This document shows positions 29,851-38,279 of a stretch of DNA of 64,000 nucleotides, one piece after another. The notes below the pieces were generated by a model that searched no databases, was not told the DNA's origin, and worked only from the letters and a program-made list of their open reading frames with translations. A program made the position numbers and the translations under genes. Position 1 is the first letter of the stretch. Each line of letters begins with the position of its first letter. The DNA is from Pseudomonas neustonica (GTDB lineage: Bacteria > Pseudomonadota > Gammaproteobacteria > Pseudomonadales > Pseudomonadaceae). Location: the NCBI RefSeq assembly GCF_003797945.1, contig NZ_RKKU01000002.1, positions 186,001 to 250,000 of the forward strand, given 5' to 3'.

Positions 29851-30585
29851 TCAGTAGCGCAGTCGAAACCAGGCTAGCCAGTCGCTTCTCGCTTCCACTT
29901 TGTCCAGATACTCTCTGCCGCCTAGCTGCCGCATTTGCTGCTGTATCCATATCGCCCGGCGTTGCGCATACTGGGGTGGATTTACCGGATCCCAGTTCAG
30001 CGGACTCGGCAATACGGCAGCCAACTGGCTGGCCTGACGGTCCGACAGATAGCTAGCGCCAATGTTGAAGTGAGTGCGCGCAGCGGCATCTACGCCGAAT
30101 ACGCCGCGATCCCATTCAGCAATATTCAGGTACATTTCCAGAATGCGCTGCTTGGGCCAGAGTATCTCTATCCACAGGGTGAACCACACCTCCACGCCCT
30201 TTCTTAGATAGCTGCGGTCCGACCAAAGAAAAAGGTTCTTGGCGACTTGCTGGCTTATGGTACTACCACCGCGCAGGGTCCCGCCCTGCATATTGTGTTG
30301 TATGGCCTCGCGAATTCCTCGAAGGTCAAAGCCGCAGTGTTTGGCAAAGCGCTGATCTTCAGATGCGATGACCGCCATTTTCATATTGTCAGGAATTTGC
30401 TCATATGGGCGCCACTGATACTGAATCGTCAGTGGTTGTCCGCTTTGTTTTGCCGCGTACCAGCGCTCTACCATCAGCATTGAGCCGGGCGCGGGGGCCC
30501 AGCGAAAGATGATGATCGGCAGCAGGCTCAGGAACGCGAGTATAAGCAACCACTTGGCGGTCTTGCGTAGTATCTTCTTGATCAT
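29851..30585 (-). CDS. mtgA: monofunctional biosynthetic peptidoglycan transglycosylase
   Basis: MtgA, 244 residues, polymerises lipid II glycan strands in the periplasm. An N-terminal membrane anchor (WLLILAFLSLLPIIIFRW) is followed by the GT51 motifs: catalytic Glu in VIASEDQRFAKHCGFD, GGSTISQQVAKNLFLW, and the KQRILEMYLNIAEWDRGVFG block. The ATG at 30585 is chosen because MIKKILRKTAKW gives the usual short cytoplasmic head; a longer frame to 30747 would run into the divergent DUF423 gene. Convergent with the gene at 29195. Confidence 0.95.
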   Translation of the reverse strand: MIKKILRKTAKWLLILAFLSLLPIIIFRWAPAPGSMLMVERWYAAKQSGQPLTIQYQWRPYEQIPDNMKMAVIASEDQRFAKHCGFDLRGIREAIQHNMQGGTLRGGSTISQQVAKNLFLWSDRSYLRKGVEVWFTLWIEILWPKQRILEMYLNIAEWDRGVFGVDAAARTHFNIGASYLSDRQASQLAAVLPSPLNWDPVNPPQYAQRRAIWIQQQMRQLGGREYLDKVEARSDWLAWFRLRY

Positions 30586-30637
30586 GTGAAGTCGAATAAG
30601 TCTGTGTTCGAAATATAAACAGGAAAGGGAATATATC

Positions 30638-31012
30638 ATGGCCAAATGGCTGCTGTTGTTCGCGTCGTTCACTGGTTTCAGCGGTGTTGCTTTGGGGGCC
30701 TTCGCCGCACATGGTTTGCGTAACAAGTTGGCGGACAATTTGCTCAATGCGTTTCAAACCGGGGTGCACTATCAGCTGTGGCATACCATGGCGCTGATTG
30801 GTGTGGCGCTATTGCTGTTGCGCTTTCCCGAGTCGGGGTTGTTCAAGGCGACAGGCGTCCTTTTTGCGCTCGGTATACTGCTGTTTTCCGGCAGCCTCTA
30901 TCTGCTGGCGCTGACCGGTATAAGCAAACTGGGCATGGTGACCCCCATGGGCGGACTGACCTGGCTGATAGCCTGGGGCTGTTTTGCTGCGGGGATATGG
31001 CGCAGTCTCTAA
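30638..31012 (+). CDS. DUF423 (YgdD family) inner-membrane protein
   Basis: A 124-residue protein with about four membrane helices. The family signature is visible near the N-terminus (GALGAFAAHGL-like, here GVALGAFAAHGLRNK), then FQTGVHYQLWHTMAL and GSLYLLALTG and the C-terminal TPMGGLTWLIAW. The function is unknown. It is divergent from mtgA by 52 nt and followed by a structured leader before thiS. Confidence 0.92.
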   Translation: MAKWLLLFASFTGFSGVALGAFAAHGLRNKLADNLLNAFQTGVHYQLWHTMALIGVALLLLRFPESGLFKATGVLFALGILLFSGSLYLLALTGISKLGMVTPMGGLTWLIAWGCFAAGIWRSL

Positions 31013-31092
31013 GGCGCTATGGCGTGGTCAGCTGGCGGCAAAGCGCGGTATCATAGCGCCCTTGCTGTCGCCATGAGCGACAGGCACGTGCC
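31013..31092 (+). other. stacked inverted repeats in the thiS leader region
   Basis: Three structures follow one another: GGCGCTATG (31013-31021) pairs with CATAGCGCC (31052-31060); CTGTCGC (31065-31071) pairs with GCGACAG (31077-31083) around CATGA; and GGCACGTGCC (31083-31092) is a 10-nt palindrome. They begin right after the DUF423 stop and end 38 nt before thiS. The CTGAGA text of a TPP riboswitch is absent, so they may be a terminator or antiterminator or protein-binding sites. Confidence 0.6.
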
Positions 31093-31129
31093 CACTTACT
31101 TTCTACACCCGGATATAACCGAGCCGCTT

Positions 31130-31330
31130 ATGCAGATCTATCTCAATGGCGAAGCCTATTCCCTTGATCGGGTCATCAGTCTGGCTGAGCTGATCGAACT
31201 GACTGGCCTGACTGGCAAGCGCCTGGCGATTGAGCTGAACCTCGATATTGTGCCGCGCAGTCAGCACGCCGAGACGCTGTTAAGCGACGGCGACCGGGTA
31301 GAGATTGTTCACGCCATCGGCGGCGGCTAA
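31130..31330 (+). CDS. thiS: sulfur carrier protein ThiS
   Basis: ThiS, 66 residues, the ubiquitin-fold sulfur donor for thiazole synthesis. The C-terminus HAIGGG supplies the Gly-Gly end that is adenylated and thiocarboxylated. The fold text [12 protein letters not shown] and VEIVHAIGG fits. The start is the ATG at 31130; the upstream in-frame extension is non-homologous and crosses the hairpins. thiG follows after 19 nt. Confidence 0.95.
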   Translation: MQIYLNGEAYSLDRVISLAELIELTGLTGKRLAIELNLDIVPRSQHAETLLSDGDRVEIVHAIGGG

Positions 31331-31349
31331 GCCCTTTCTGGAGAACCTG

Positions 31350-32141
31350 ATGACCGATTTGAGCCAAGATGCGTTGGAAATTGCCGGCGTCCGTTACCGT
31401 TCCCGTTTGCTGGTAGGGACCGGCAAATACAAGGATATGGCCGAAACAGGCCGTGCCATTGAAGCGTCCGGCGCCGAGATCGTGACGGTGGCTATCCGCC
31501 GAACCAATATTGGCCAGAATCCGGATGAGCCCAACTTGCTCGACGTTGTGCCGCCGGATCGTTATACCATTTTGCCCAATACCGCCGGCTGTTTTACCGC
31601 AGAAGACGCTGTGCGTACCTGCCGTTTGGCGCGCGAGCTGTTGGATGGTCACAAACTGGTCAAACTGGAAGTACTGGCTGACCAGAAAACCCTGTTCCCC
31701 AACGTAGTAGAAACGCTGAAAGCCGCCGAAGTTCTGGTTAAAGATGGGTTTGACGTCATGGTCTACACCAGCGATGACCCGATTATCGCGCGTGAGCTTT
31801 CTGCTATGGGTTGTGTGGCTGTCATGCCGCTGGCTGGTCTGATTGGCTCCGGCATGGGCATCTGCAATCCCTGGAACCTGCGCATTATTCTGGAGGAGGC
31901 GACGGTGCCTGTGCTGGTTGATGCGGGCGTGGGTACCGCGTCTGACGCGACCATCGCCATGGAGCTGGGCTGCGCCGGTGTGCTGATGAACAGTGCCATT
32001 GCTCACGCCGACCAGCCGGTGCTTATGGCTCAGGCCATGCACCACGCGGTATTGGCTGGCCGTGGCGCCTACCTGGCTGGCCGTATGCCGCGCAAGCTGT
32101 ATGCCACAGCATCCTCACCGCTGGATGGCACTATCCGCTGA
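31350..32141 (+). CDS. thiG: thiazole synthase
   Basis: ThiG, 263 residues, joins deoxyxylulose phosphate, dehydroglycine and ThiS thiocarboxylate into the thiazole phosphate of thiamine. The TIM-barrel start [14 protein letters not shown], the imine-forming Lys in [16 protein letters not shown] and the phosphate loop [11 protein letters not shown] are present. The ATG at 31350 has GGAGAACC upstream; the longer frame from 31305 overlaps thiS and is rejected. Confidence 0.97.
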   Translation: MTDLSQDALEIAGVRYRSRLLVGTGKYKDMAETGRAIEASGAEIVTVAIRRTNIGQNPDEPNLLDVVPPDRYTILPNTAGCFTAEDAVRTCRLARELLDGHKLVKLEVLADQKTLFPNVVETLKAAEVLVKDGFDVMVYTSDDPIIARELSAMGCVAVMPLAGLIGSGMGICNPWNLRIILEEATVPVLVDAGVGTASDATIAMELGCAGVLMNSAIAHADQPVLMAQAMHHAVLAGRGAYLAGRMPRKLYATASSPLDGTIR

Positions 32142-32160
32142 TCTCCCGATGCCATGAAGG

Positions 32161-32185
32161 GTCATCGCCGTTGGCGGTGACTTTT
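32161..32185 (+). terminator. intrinsic terminator after thiG
   Basis: GTCATCGCC and GGCGGTGAC (one G-U pair) around GTT form a 9-bp stem followed by TTTT, 19 nt past the thiG stop. Confidence 0.75.
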
Positions 32186-32207
32186 AGAAAATAATCACGA
32201 GCCTCCC

Positions 32208-32936
32208 ATGTCCGATACCCCTGAGTTACCTGAAAACGCCGATACCGAATCGACCTCGCCAAAGCGCCGCGCTATCCGCAGTTTTGTCATGCGCGCTGGG
32301 CGCATGACCGAGGGGCAGCAGCGCGGTATTGATCATGGCTGGCCGAAGTTTGGCCTGACCCTGGACCAGGGCTTGTTGGATCTGGACGCCGTATTTGGGC
32401 GGCAGGCACCGCGCACGCTGGAAATTGGTTTTGGTATGGGTCAATCGCTGCTGGAGATGGCGCAGGTAGCACCCGAGCAGGATTTTATCGGTATTGAAGT
32501 GCATCGCCCCGGTGTAGGCTCGCTTCTGAACGGCCTGGTCAATAGCGAGACCAGCAATGTGCGGGTATTCGACTGCGATGCCATTGAAGTGCTGAATCAA
32601 AGTATTCCGGACGCCAGTCTTGACCGTCTGCTGCTGTTCTTTCCCGACCCCTGGCATAAAAAGAAGCACAACAAGCGCCGTATTGTGCAGCTCAGCTTTG
32701 CCGAACTAGTGCGTACCAAACTCAAGCCGGGTGGCGTGCTGCATATGGCGACCGACTGGGAGCATTATGCCGAGCAAATGCTGGAGATCATGAGTGCAGC
32801 GCCGGGGTACCGTAATCAGGCCGCGGATGGCACCTACGTTCCGCGTCCGGAAGAACGTCCTGTCACCAAGTTTGAACGCCGTGGCGAGCGGCTCGGGCAT
32901 GGTGTCTGGGATCTCAAGTTTGAGCGGGTAGACTGA
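32208..32936 (+). CDS. trmB: tRNA (guanine46-N7)-methyltransferase
   Basis: TrmB, 242 residues, methylates G46 of tRNA. The cofactor motif [15 protein letters not shown], the following [14 protein letters not shown] and the family signature [14 protein letters not shown] are intact, as is the C-terminal [17 protein letters not shown]. The start at 32208 is the first ATG; a slightly disordered N-terminus of about 25 residues is usual. It marks the left border of a variable region: beyond it come hipBA and an IS remnant. Confidence 0.96.
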   Translation: MSDTPELPENADTESTSPKRRAIRSFVMRAGRMTEGQQRGIDHGWPKFGLTLDQGLLDLDAVFGRQAPRTLEIGFGMGQSLLEMAQVAPEQDFIGIEVHRPGVGSLLNGLVNSETSNVRVFDCDAIEVLNQSIPDASLDRLLLFFPDPWHKKKHNKRRIVQLSFAELVRTKLKPGGVLHMATDWEHYAEQMLEIMSAAPGYRNQAADGTYVPRPEERPVTKFERRGERLGHGVWDLKFERVD

Positions 32937-33108
32937 TTAACGCGATACGGCGCGGATCCGCGCGCCGTTCTCTCTGATAGCGCCGATATCCGCATGATGC
33001 TCTGCCCGCTCCCCGGGGGTCGACTGTAAGCAGCGGATACTTTTCATGGGGTTTGCCAGCGTGGCTATGGGCTTATATCCAGGGCGGCGATCCATCAAGC
33101 AGCGCTCT

Positions 33109-33277
33109 ATCCACACGTTCGTGTGGATTCTGAATGAAAGAAAAATTCTGCAAGATAATCCTCGCGATCGCGAGGATCCATGTGTTCCTTCGGTGTAATT
33201 TGTAATTATCCTCCCGATCATGAGGTTTTCTGCTATTTTGGTAGTGTAGTCGCACTATTCCGCATGATCGCGAGGAT
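33109..33277 (+). promoter_or_regulatory. four phased palindromes upstream of hipBA (operator array)
   Basis: Four 20-bp sites share the frame ATCC-N12-GGAT: ATCCACACGTTCGTGTGGAT (33109), ATCCTCGCGATCGCGAGGAT (33158, perfect), ATCCTCCCGATCATGAGGTT (33208) and TTCCGCATGATCGCGAGGAT (33258). Their starts are 49, 50 and 50 bp apart. An extended -10 (TGCTATTTT, 33231-33239) lies between sites 3 and 4. The E. coli HipB operators are TATCC-N8-GGATA, so these look like wider-spaced HipB boxes for autorepression. The first site differs inside and may be a separate hairpin. The rest of 32937-33108 shows only a GC palindrome (GCGCGGATCCGCGC) soon after the trmB stop. Confidence 0.7.
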
Positions 33278-33314
33278 TTAATTCAGCTCTAGATCATCTA
33301 GAACGAGGAACACA

Positions 33315-33632
33315 ATGAAATTCGACATCAGCTCCCCAGAGCAGATCGGGCCGCTTGTGAGGGCAAGCCGCAAGGCCATGCAGCTGCGCCAGGATGATGC
33401 TGCGGGTAGCATTGGCGTATCCGAGAACTTCCTGGGCAAGGTCGAAAGGGGGGGCGAAACCGTGCAGTGGGGCAAGTTGTTCCAAGTCATGCAGGAGCTG
33501 GGGCTGTCCCTCTCGGTTGAGGTGCCGGAGCCGTTTGCTGAGGAGGTAAACGCGATTCTGGAGGTGGCCAAGGCGAAGCGAGCTCGCACAGTGCGGCCTC
33601 GCCCCCGCGTTGCCGACAGCGAGGCTGATTGA
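33315..33632 (+). CDS. hipB: HipB-like antitoxin (XRE helix-turn-helix)
   Basis: A 105-residue DNA-binding antitoxin. The HTH covers residues 10-60 (IGPLVRASRKAMQLRQDDAA, SIGVSENFLGKVERGGETV) and is followed by a QVMQELGLSLSVEV segment seen in HipB-type proteins. An Arg-rich tail (AKAKRARTVRPRPR) may extend toward the toxin or DNA. It should bind the upstream palindromes as a dimer and inhibit HipA. GAGGAA precedes the start. Its TGA overlaps the hipA ATG by 1 nt. Confidence 0.88.
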   Translation: MKFDISSPEQIGPLVRASRKAMQLRQDDAAGSIGVSENFLGKVERGGETVQWGKLFQVMQELGLSLSVEVPEPFAEEVNAILEVAKAKRARTVRPRPRVADSEAD

Positions 33633-34942
33633 TGGGGCGATCCCTCGACGCCTGGATCAACCAGGTCCGCATTGGCACCCTCCGGGAGAACAAAGGGCTT
33701 TGGGCTTTCGTTTACAGTGCGCAGTGGCTGGCCGACCCTGCGGCCTATCCGCTTTGCCCCATGCTGCCGTTGCAGGCTGAGGAACACCGTGATGGCGCCA
33801 GCCATCGCCCGGTACAGTGGTATTTCGACAACCTTTTGCCGGAGGAGGGCCAGCGCACATTAATTGCCGATGCCGCAGGGGTAACCATTGCCGACGCCTT
33901 TGCCTTGCTGCAGCACTTTGGCGCCGAGTCAGCCGGCTCTATTACCCTGTTGCCGCCGGGTGAGCTGCCGCAACCGGGTAGCACCCAGCCGCTGTCTACG
34001 GTCACCCTGTCTCAGCGTATTCAATCCATGCCCGAGGTGCCGCTGGCCCAGCGGGCAGCCAAGCGCATGTCGCTTGCTGGCGCGCAGCATAAGATGGCGG
34101 TGATCTGGCGAGAGGGTGAATTGCTTGAGCCCCTTGGCAACGAACCTTCAACGCATATTCTCAAGCCGAATCACCCCGGCGCGGATTGGCGGCATTCGGT
34201 AATTAACGAATGGTTTGTAATGACCCTGGCCGCGCGGGTCGGTCTGCCGGTGCCGAAGGTCGAACGTCTCTATGCGCTCGAGCCCGTCTTTCTAATCGAG
34301 CGCTTTGACCGGACTTTGACCCCGGATGGATGTGCGCGCCTGCACTGCATCGACGCCTGTCAGATGGATGGGCTGTCACGCGAGTTCAAATACAGCGCGG
34401 GCAACATTGAGCGCGTGGCTGATCTGGCGAGCCGTTGCAAACCAGCTGCGCTGGCGAGGTTGCGCCTGTTCGAGTGGCTGGTGTTCAACGTGCTGATGGG
34501 CAACGAAGATGCGCACCTGAAAAACATCAGTTTTTTGCTAACGGCCAAAGGCATGCATTTGGCTCCCTTCTACGACCTGCTATGTACCGCCGTGTACGGC
34601 ACCAAAGCCTGCGACAAGGACCGTTGGCCCGAAGGGGCCGAGCTGGCCTGGCCAATCCTGGATCGCCAGAAGTTGCCGCAGATAGATGCCGACCTGCTGA
34701 TCCAGGCCGGTCAAACCATGGGTATCAAGCCCGCCACGGCAAAGAATGCCGTGCGCAAGATGGTTGAAGCACTGAGCTCCGCCGCACCGCAGTTGCTGGA
34801 AGAGGTGCTGGCAGAAAACGCCCAGCTTGGGCATGCCCGGCCTGAGTTGAAAGCAACCTTTGCAGGGGAAGTTCGCCTGCTAAGAAGCATCAATGCGATC
34901 GTTATTCGCGAAATGGTTGGGCAGCTAGGTCGGGGGCTTTAG
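33632..34942 (+). CDS. hipA: HipA-like serine/threonine kinase toxin
   Basis: A 436-residue HipA family kinase; in E. coli HipA phosphorylates glutamyl-tRNA synthetase and causes persistence. The kinase core looks intact: P-loop serine region MSLAGAQHKMAV (Ser147, the autophosphorylation position), ATP Lys178 in STHILKPN, LIERFDR, the catalytic loop MGNEDAHLKN (Asp293) and the metal Asp315 in APFYDLL. The N-terminal HipA_N domain occupies about residues 5-110. The start is the ATG at 33632 within TGATG, coupled to hipB. A scan shows no frameshift, so the toxin is probably functional. The target may differ from that of E. coli HipA. Confidence 0.9.
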   Translation: MGRSLDAWINQVRIGTLRENKGLWAFVYSAQWLADPAAYPLCPMLPLQAEEHRDGASHRPVQWYFDNLLPEEGQRTLIADAAGVTIADAFALLQHFGAESAGSITLLPPGELPQPGSTQPLSTVTLSQRIQSMPEVPLAQRAAKRMSLAGAQHKMAVIWREGELLEPLGNEPSTHILKPNHPGADWRHSVINEWFVMTLAARVGLPVPKVERLYALEPVFLIERFDRTLTPDGCARLHCIDACQMDGLSREFKYSAGNIERVADLASRCKPAALARLRLFEWLVFNVLMGNEDAHLKNISFLLTAKGMHLAPFYDLLCTAVYGTKACDKDRWPEGAELAWPILDRQKLPQIDADLLIQAGQTMGIKPATAKNAVRKMVEALSSAAPQLLEEVLAENAQLGHARPELKATFAGEVRLLRSINAIVIREMVGQLGRGL

Positions 34943-35026
34943 GGGAAGCGGCCGGCACCGGAAACAGGGAAGTAGCAGCTACGCCGAATGGGGCAACCAG
35001 ATAAGCGGGGGCTTGCCCTGCAGTGG

Positions 35027-35528
<502 letters not shown>

Positions 35529-35744
35529 GCTGCTACAAAGGCGCATGCGCGTAAGTCTTAACTAAAGGGCGGGGGGGGCGTTTATTTTTCGGTTGTGCAT
35601 GCACGTATGTTACTTGACGCATACTGGATAATTACGCTTCCATCCACCCCACCAATACCCCCACATACGCCACGGTAACTCAGCTGGTTACTGTGACTGG
35701 CGGGTTCTACACTGGGCGCTATTGACCAAATAGAGAGCGCCCAC

Positions 35745-36605
35745 ATGTCTTACGAAACACTGGATTATCAGGTTGAGGATGGCATCCTCACCTTGACGCT
35801 GAACCGACCTGATCGTATGAACGCCTTCAACGGCGCAATGCGCCGCGAGCTGATTGCGGCGTTCGATGCTGCCGATGCCGATGATGCGGTGCGCGTGATC
35901 ATCATGACCGGGGCCGGCAAGGCGTTCTGTGCTGGGGCTGATCTGGAGAAGGGCGGCGATACCTTCAACCGCCACAAGCGTCAGAGCGAGCCGGAAGGCG
36001 ACGAGTTGCGTGATGGCGGCGGCACCGTTTCACTGCGTATCTACGAATCCACCAAGCCGGTTATTGGCGCTTTTAACGGCGCAGCCGTTGGCGTTGGCGC
36101 CACCATGAGTTTGCCGATGGACATTCGCATGGCATCCACCAAGGCGCGTTTCGGTTTTGTTTTTGCTCGTCGCGGTATCACCATGGAAGCCTGTTCCAGC
36201 TGGTTCCTGCCGCGTTTGGTCGGCCCGCAGCAGGCCGCCGAGTGGGTCTATACCGGCCGCGTATTTGGCGCTGAAGAAGCATTGAAAGGCGGCTTGGTGC
36301 GCAGCCTGCACGAGCCGGATGAACTGCTGCCAGCAGCGCGTGAGCTGGCTCGCGAAATCGCGGATAACACCTCGCCGATGTCGACCCTGCTCAACCGTCA
36401 GCTTATGTGGCGCATGCTGGGTGCCGACCATCCGATGGAAGCACATAAAATCGACTCACGGGCGATTGCCTTTATGGGCGAGTCGGTGGATGCGCAGGAG
36501 GGCGTGCAATCCTTCCTGGAAAAACGTCCCGCCAAGTTCACCCTGCGCCCAAGTCAGGATCGTCCGAGCTTCTACCCCTGGTGGCAGGACCGCCCCTTCT
36601 CCTGA
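35745..36605 (+). CDS. crotonase-family enoyl-CoA hydratase/isomerase
   Basis: A 286-residue crotonase-fold enzyme acting on an acyl-CoA. The oxyanion-hole texts AGKAFCAGADL and GAAVGVGATMSL are present, and the segment FVFARRGITMEACSSWFLPRLVG supplies one catalytic Glu; the second usual Glu position could not be confirmed by eye. The longer length and the C-terminal SFLEKRPAKF are like the side-chain crotonases annotated only as family members. It starts a plus-strand pair with gloA, after the IS remnant. Physiological substrate unknown. Confidence 0.87.
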   Translation: MSYETLDYQVEDGILTLTLNRPDRMNAFNGAMRRELIAAFDAADADDAVRVIIMTGAGKAFCAGADLEKGGDTFNRHKRQSEPEGDELRDGGGTVSLRIYESTKPVIGAFNGAAVGVGATMSLPMDIRMASTKARFGFVFARRGITMEACSSWFLPRLVGPQQAAEWVYTGRVFGAEEALKGGLVRSLHEPDELLPAARELAREIADNTSPMSTLLNRQLMWRMLGADHPMEAHKIDSRAIAFMGESVDAQEGVQSFLEKRPAKFTLRPSQDRPSFYPWWQDRPFS

Positions 36606-36692
36606 GCGCTCGCAGATAGATAGGGTTGCGCTGCTGCTGGCGCGGCCCTATCAGTGTTATTCTGGGCTTTTAACCCGCTCGGGAGTAATGCA

Positions 36693-37223
36693 ATGAGTCG
36701 CCATTTTGAACAGGCCGATGGCCTCTGCGAAAACCGCGATCCAGCCACCGAAGGCTTCGTCTTCAACCAGACCATGCTGCGTATCAAGTCGCCGGAAAAG
36801 ACGCTGGATTTCTATACTCGTGTCATGGGTATGACGTTGGTCAAGAAGCTGGATTTCCCGGAAATGAAGTTCAGTCTTTATTTTCTGGCTGCCATCGACA
36901 GCCACGCCCTGGGCGATTGGTCGACCGATTCAAAGGAACGCACGATGCAGACCTTTGGCCGTCCGGCGATGCTCGAGCTGACGCACAACTGGGGCACCGA
37001 GGACGATGCCGATTTCAGCTATCACAATGGTAATGACGAGCCCAAGGGGTTTGGTCATATTGGTTTTGCTGTGCCAGATCTGACCTCAGCCTGTGAGCGT
37101 TTTGAATCCTTGGGCGTCTCTTTTGTAAAACGGCCGCAGGACGGCAAGATGCACAACATTGCCTTTATCCGCGACCCAGACGGTTACTGGATCGAGTTGT
37201 TTACGCCTGGCGGTATGGCTTGA
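36693..37223 (+). CDS. gloA: lactoylglutathione lyase (glyoxalase I)
   Basis: A 176-residue glyoxalase I that converts the methylglyoxal-glutathione hemithioacetal to S-lactoylglutathione. Signatures: [40 protein letters not shown] and the C-terminal [10 protein letters not shown]. The metal ligands are expected at Gln/His in the first block, Glu in ELTHN, His in GHIGF and Glu in WIELF, all present. The length matches the long, zinc-type form found in Pseudomonas (GloA3-like). The ATG at 36693 gives [10 protein letters not shown]; upstream codons are in the spacer. Confidence 0.94.
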   Translation: MSRHFEQADGLCENRDPATEGFVFNQTMLRIKSPEKTLDFYTRVMGMTLVKKLDFPEMKFSLYFLAAIDSHALGDWSTDSKERTMQTFGRPAMLELTHNWGTEDDADFSYHNGNDEPKGFGHIGFAVPDLTSACERFESLGVSFVKRPQDGKMHNIAFIRDPDGYWIELFTPGGMA

Positions 37224-37252
37224 GGCAAGCCGGGCTGGCTTGAAGTGAAGTG

Positions 37253-37270
37253 CGCCTGGCAGGCGCTTTC
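37253..37270 (+). terminator. hairpin after gloA
   Basis: GCGCC and GGCGC around TGGCA are followed by TTT, 30 nt past the gloA stop and touching the 3' end of the convergent DUF922 gene. Confidence 0.45.
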
Positions 37271-37820
37271 AGGGAAAGCTCGCCCCTTCAAGCGCGCCCT
37301 GCTGGGTGCGCTTGTCGTATTCCCGATTGGCTTCACTCAATACATTGAGCAGGCGCTGACCGGTAGCATTGGCCGCTTGCTGGAGCTGATCGCAGCTGCC
37401 CATTGGCGGCAGCGTAGCAATGCTTTGCTCAATCTGTCTGGCATGCTCCAGCGCCAACTCAATATGTTTTTCCTGATGTGCTTGCAGTGCAAGCAGATAG
37501 CCGTCCCATTGTTGCTGAACCGCGTTTGGACGCTGCGGATCAGGCTGCAGGTGCGGCGTATGCGCCGTAACCGTTACCTCGGTACTGACATCGGTGATAC
37601 GGCACTGTCCGGGTGTTGATTGCCAGTTGAAGTGCCATTGCACCTGGCTGCTGCTGTGCTGGCGATTACGATTGAGGCTGGCACGAATGGCGTCTGTGGT
37701 GCTGCCAGCTACGTCGAACTGCTGGGTTTGTGCATGCAGAGCGGGCTCTGCATGCAGTTGCGTGCTGCAAACGACGAGCGTCGGCAGCAAGGCCAGCCTG
37801 AGCAGCGCGATCGCTCGCAT
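37269..37820 (-). CDS. DUF922 family periplasmic protein
   Basis: A 183-residue exported protein. The signal peptide is LLRLALLPTLVVCSTQLHA. The mature part carries the DUF922 text, including the HxxxH-type motif HQEKHIELALEHA that suggests a metal-dependent hydrolase; this activity is only a family prediction. Two cysteines (GQCRIT, GSCDQL) may form a disulfide. The ATG at 37820 overlaps the upstream thioesterase stop by 1 nt (TGATG), so it is translationally coupled. Confidence 0.85.
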   Translation of the reverse strand: MRAIALLRLALLPTLVVCSTQLHAEPALHAQTQQFDVAGSTTDAIRASLNRNRQHSSSQVQWHFNWQSTPGQCRITDVSTEVTVTAHTPHLQPDPQRPNAVQQQWDGYLLALQAHQEKHIELALEHARQIEQSIATLPPMGSCDQLQQAANATGQRLLNVLSEANREYDKRTQQGALEGASFP

Positions 37821-38257
37821 CAGATCGGATCCATCAGCCGTTCCAGCGCCGCGCGGCACTGGTTGGGAATCGGGAAGGCGGTGTTGCTCAGACGATCAAC
37901 AAACACGTGTACGAAACGTCCCGCTGCACAGGCTTCTTCGCGGCCCTGCTTGAATACGGCGAGCTCGTAATGCACTGAGCTACTGCCCAGACGCGCTACT
38001 TTTACGCCAATTTCAATCGCATCCGGGAAGGCGATGGGTGCGAAGTAGTCGCAGTTGGAGCTAACGACAAAGGCGACCTGATCGCCCTCATGGATATCCA
38101 GACCGCCCTCAGCGATCAGCCAGCTGTTCACCGCACTGTCAAAGTAGCTGTAGTAGGTCACGTTGTTTACGTGGCCGTAGATATCGTTGTCGTGCCAGCG
38201 GGTGGTGATCGGGTGCAGGTAATGATAATCCTGACGGGTTGGCTTGCTTGTGCTCAT
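37820..38257 (-). CDS. 4-hydroxybenzoyl-CoA-type thioesterase (YbgC/FadM-like)
   Basis: A 145-residue hotdog thioesterase. The N-terminal RWHDNDIYGHVNNVTYYSYFD block contains the catalytic Asp of 4HBT/YbgC enzymes with the usual GHVNN sequence. It likely hydrolyses short or medium acyl-CoA in the cytoplasm. The ATG at 38257 is preferred to a frame that extends into the alcohol dehydrogenase. It lies between that dehydrogenase (22-nt gap) and the DUF922 gene in one minus-strand run. Confidence 0.87.
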   Translation of the reverse strand: MSTSKPTRQDYHYLHPITTRWHDNDIYGHVNNVTYYSYFDSAVNSWLIAEGGLDIHEGDQVAFVVSSNCDYFAPIAFPDAIEIGVKVARLGSSSVHYELAVFKQGREEACAAGRFVHVFVDRLSNTAFPIPNQCRAALERLMDPI

Positions 38258-38279
38258 GCTGGGTCTCTTGTCGGGTGGA

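Noticed and set aside
31013..31129. TPP riboswitch before thiS
   Set aside because: The conserved CTGAGA and the second aptamer half could not be found; only simple hairpins are present.
34943..35026. Possible attachment site or tRNA-borne integration border beside hipBA
   Set aside because: No integrase, tRNA gene or repeated att-like sequence was found on either side.
35679..35698. tRNA D-arm-like text (GGTAACTCAGCTGGTTA)
   Set aside because: No acceptor stem, anticodon arm or proper T-arm can be built around it; it is an isolated match in an intergenic gap.
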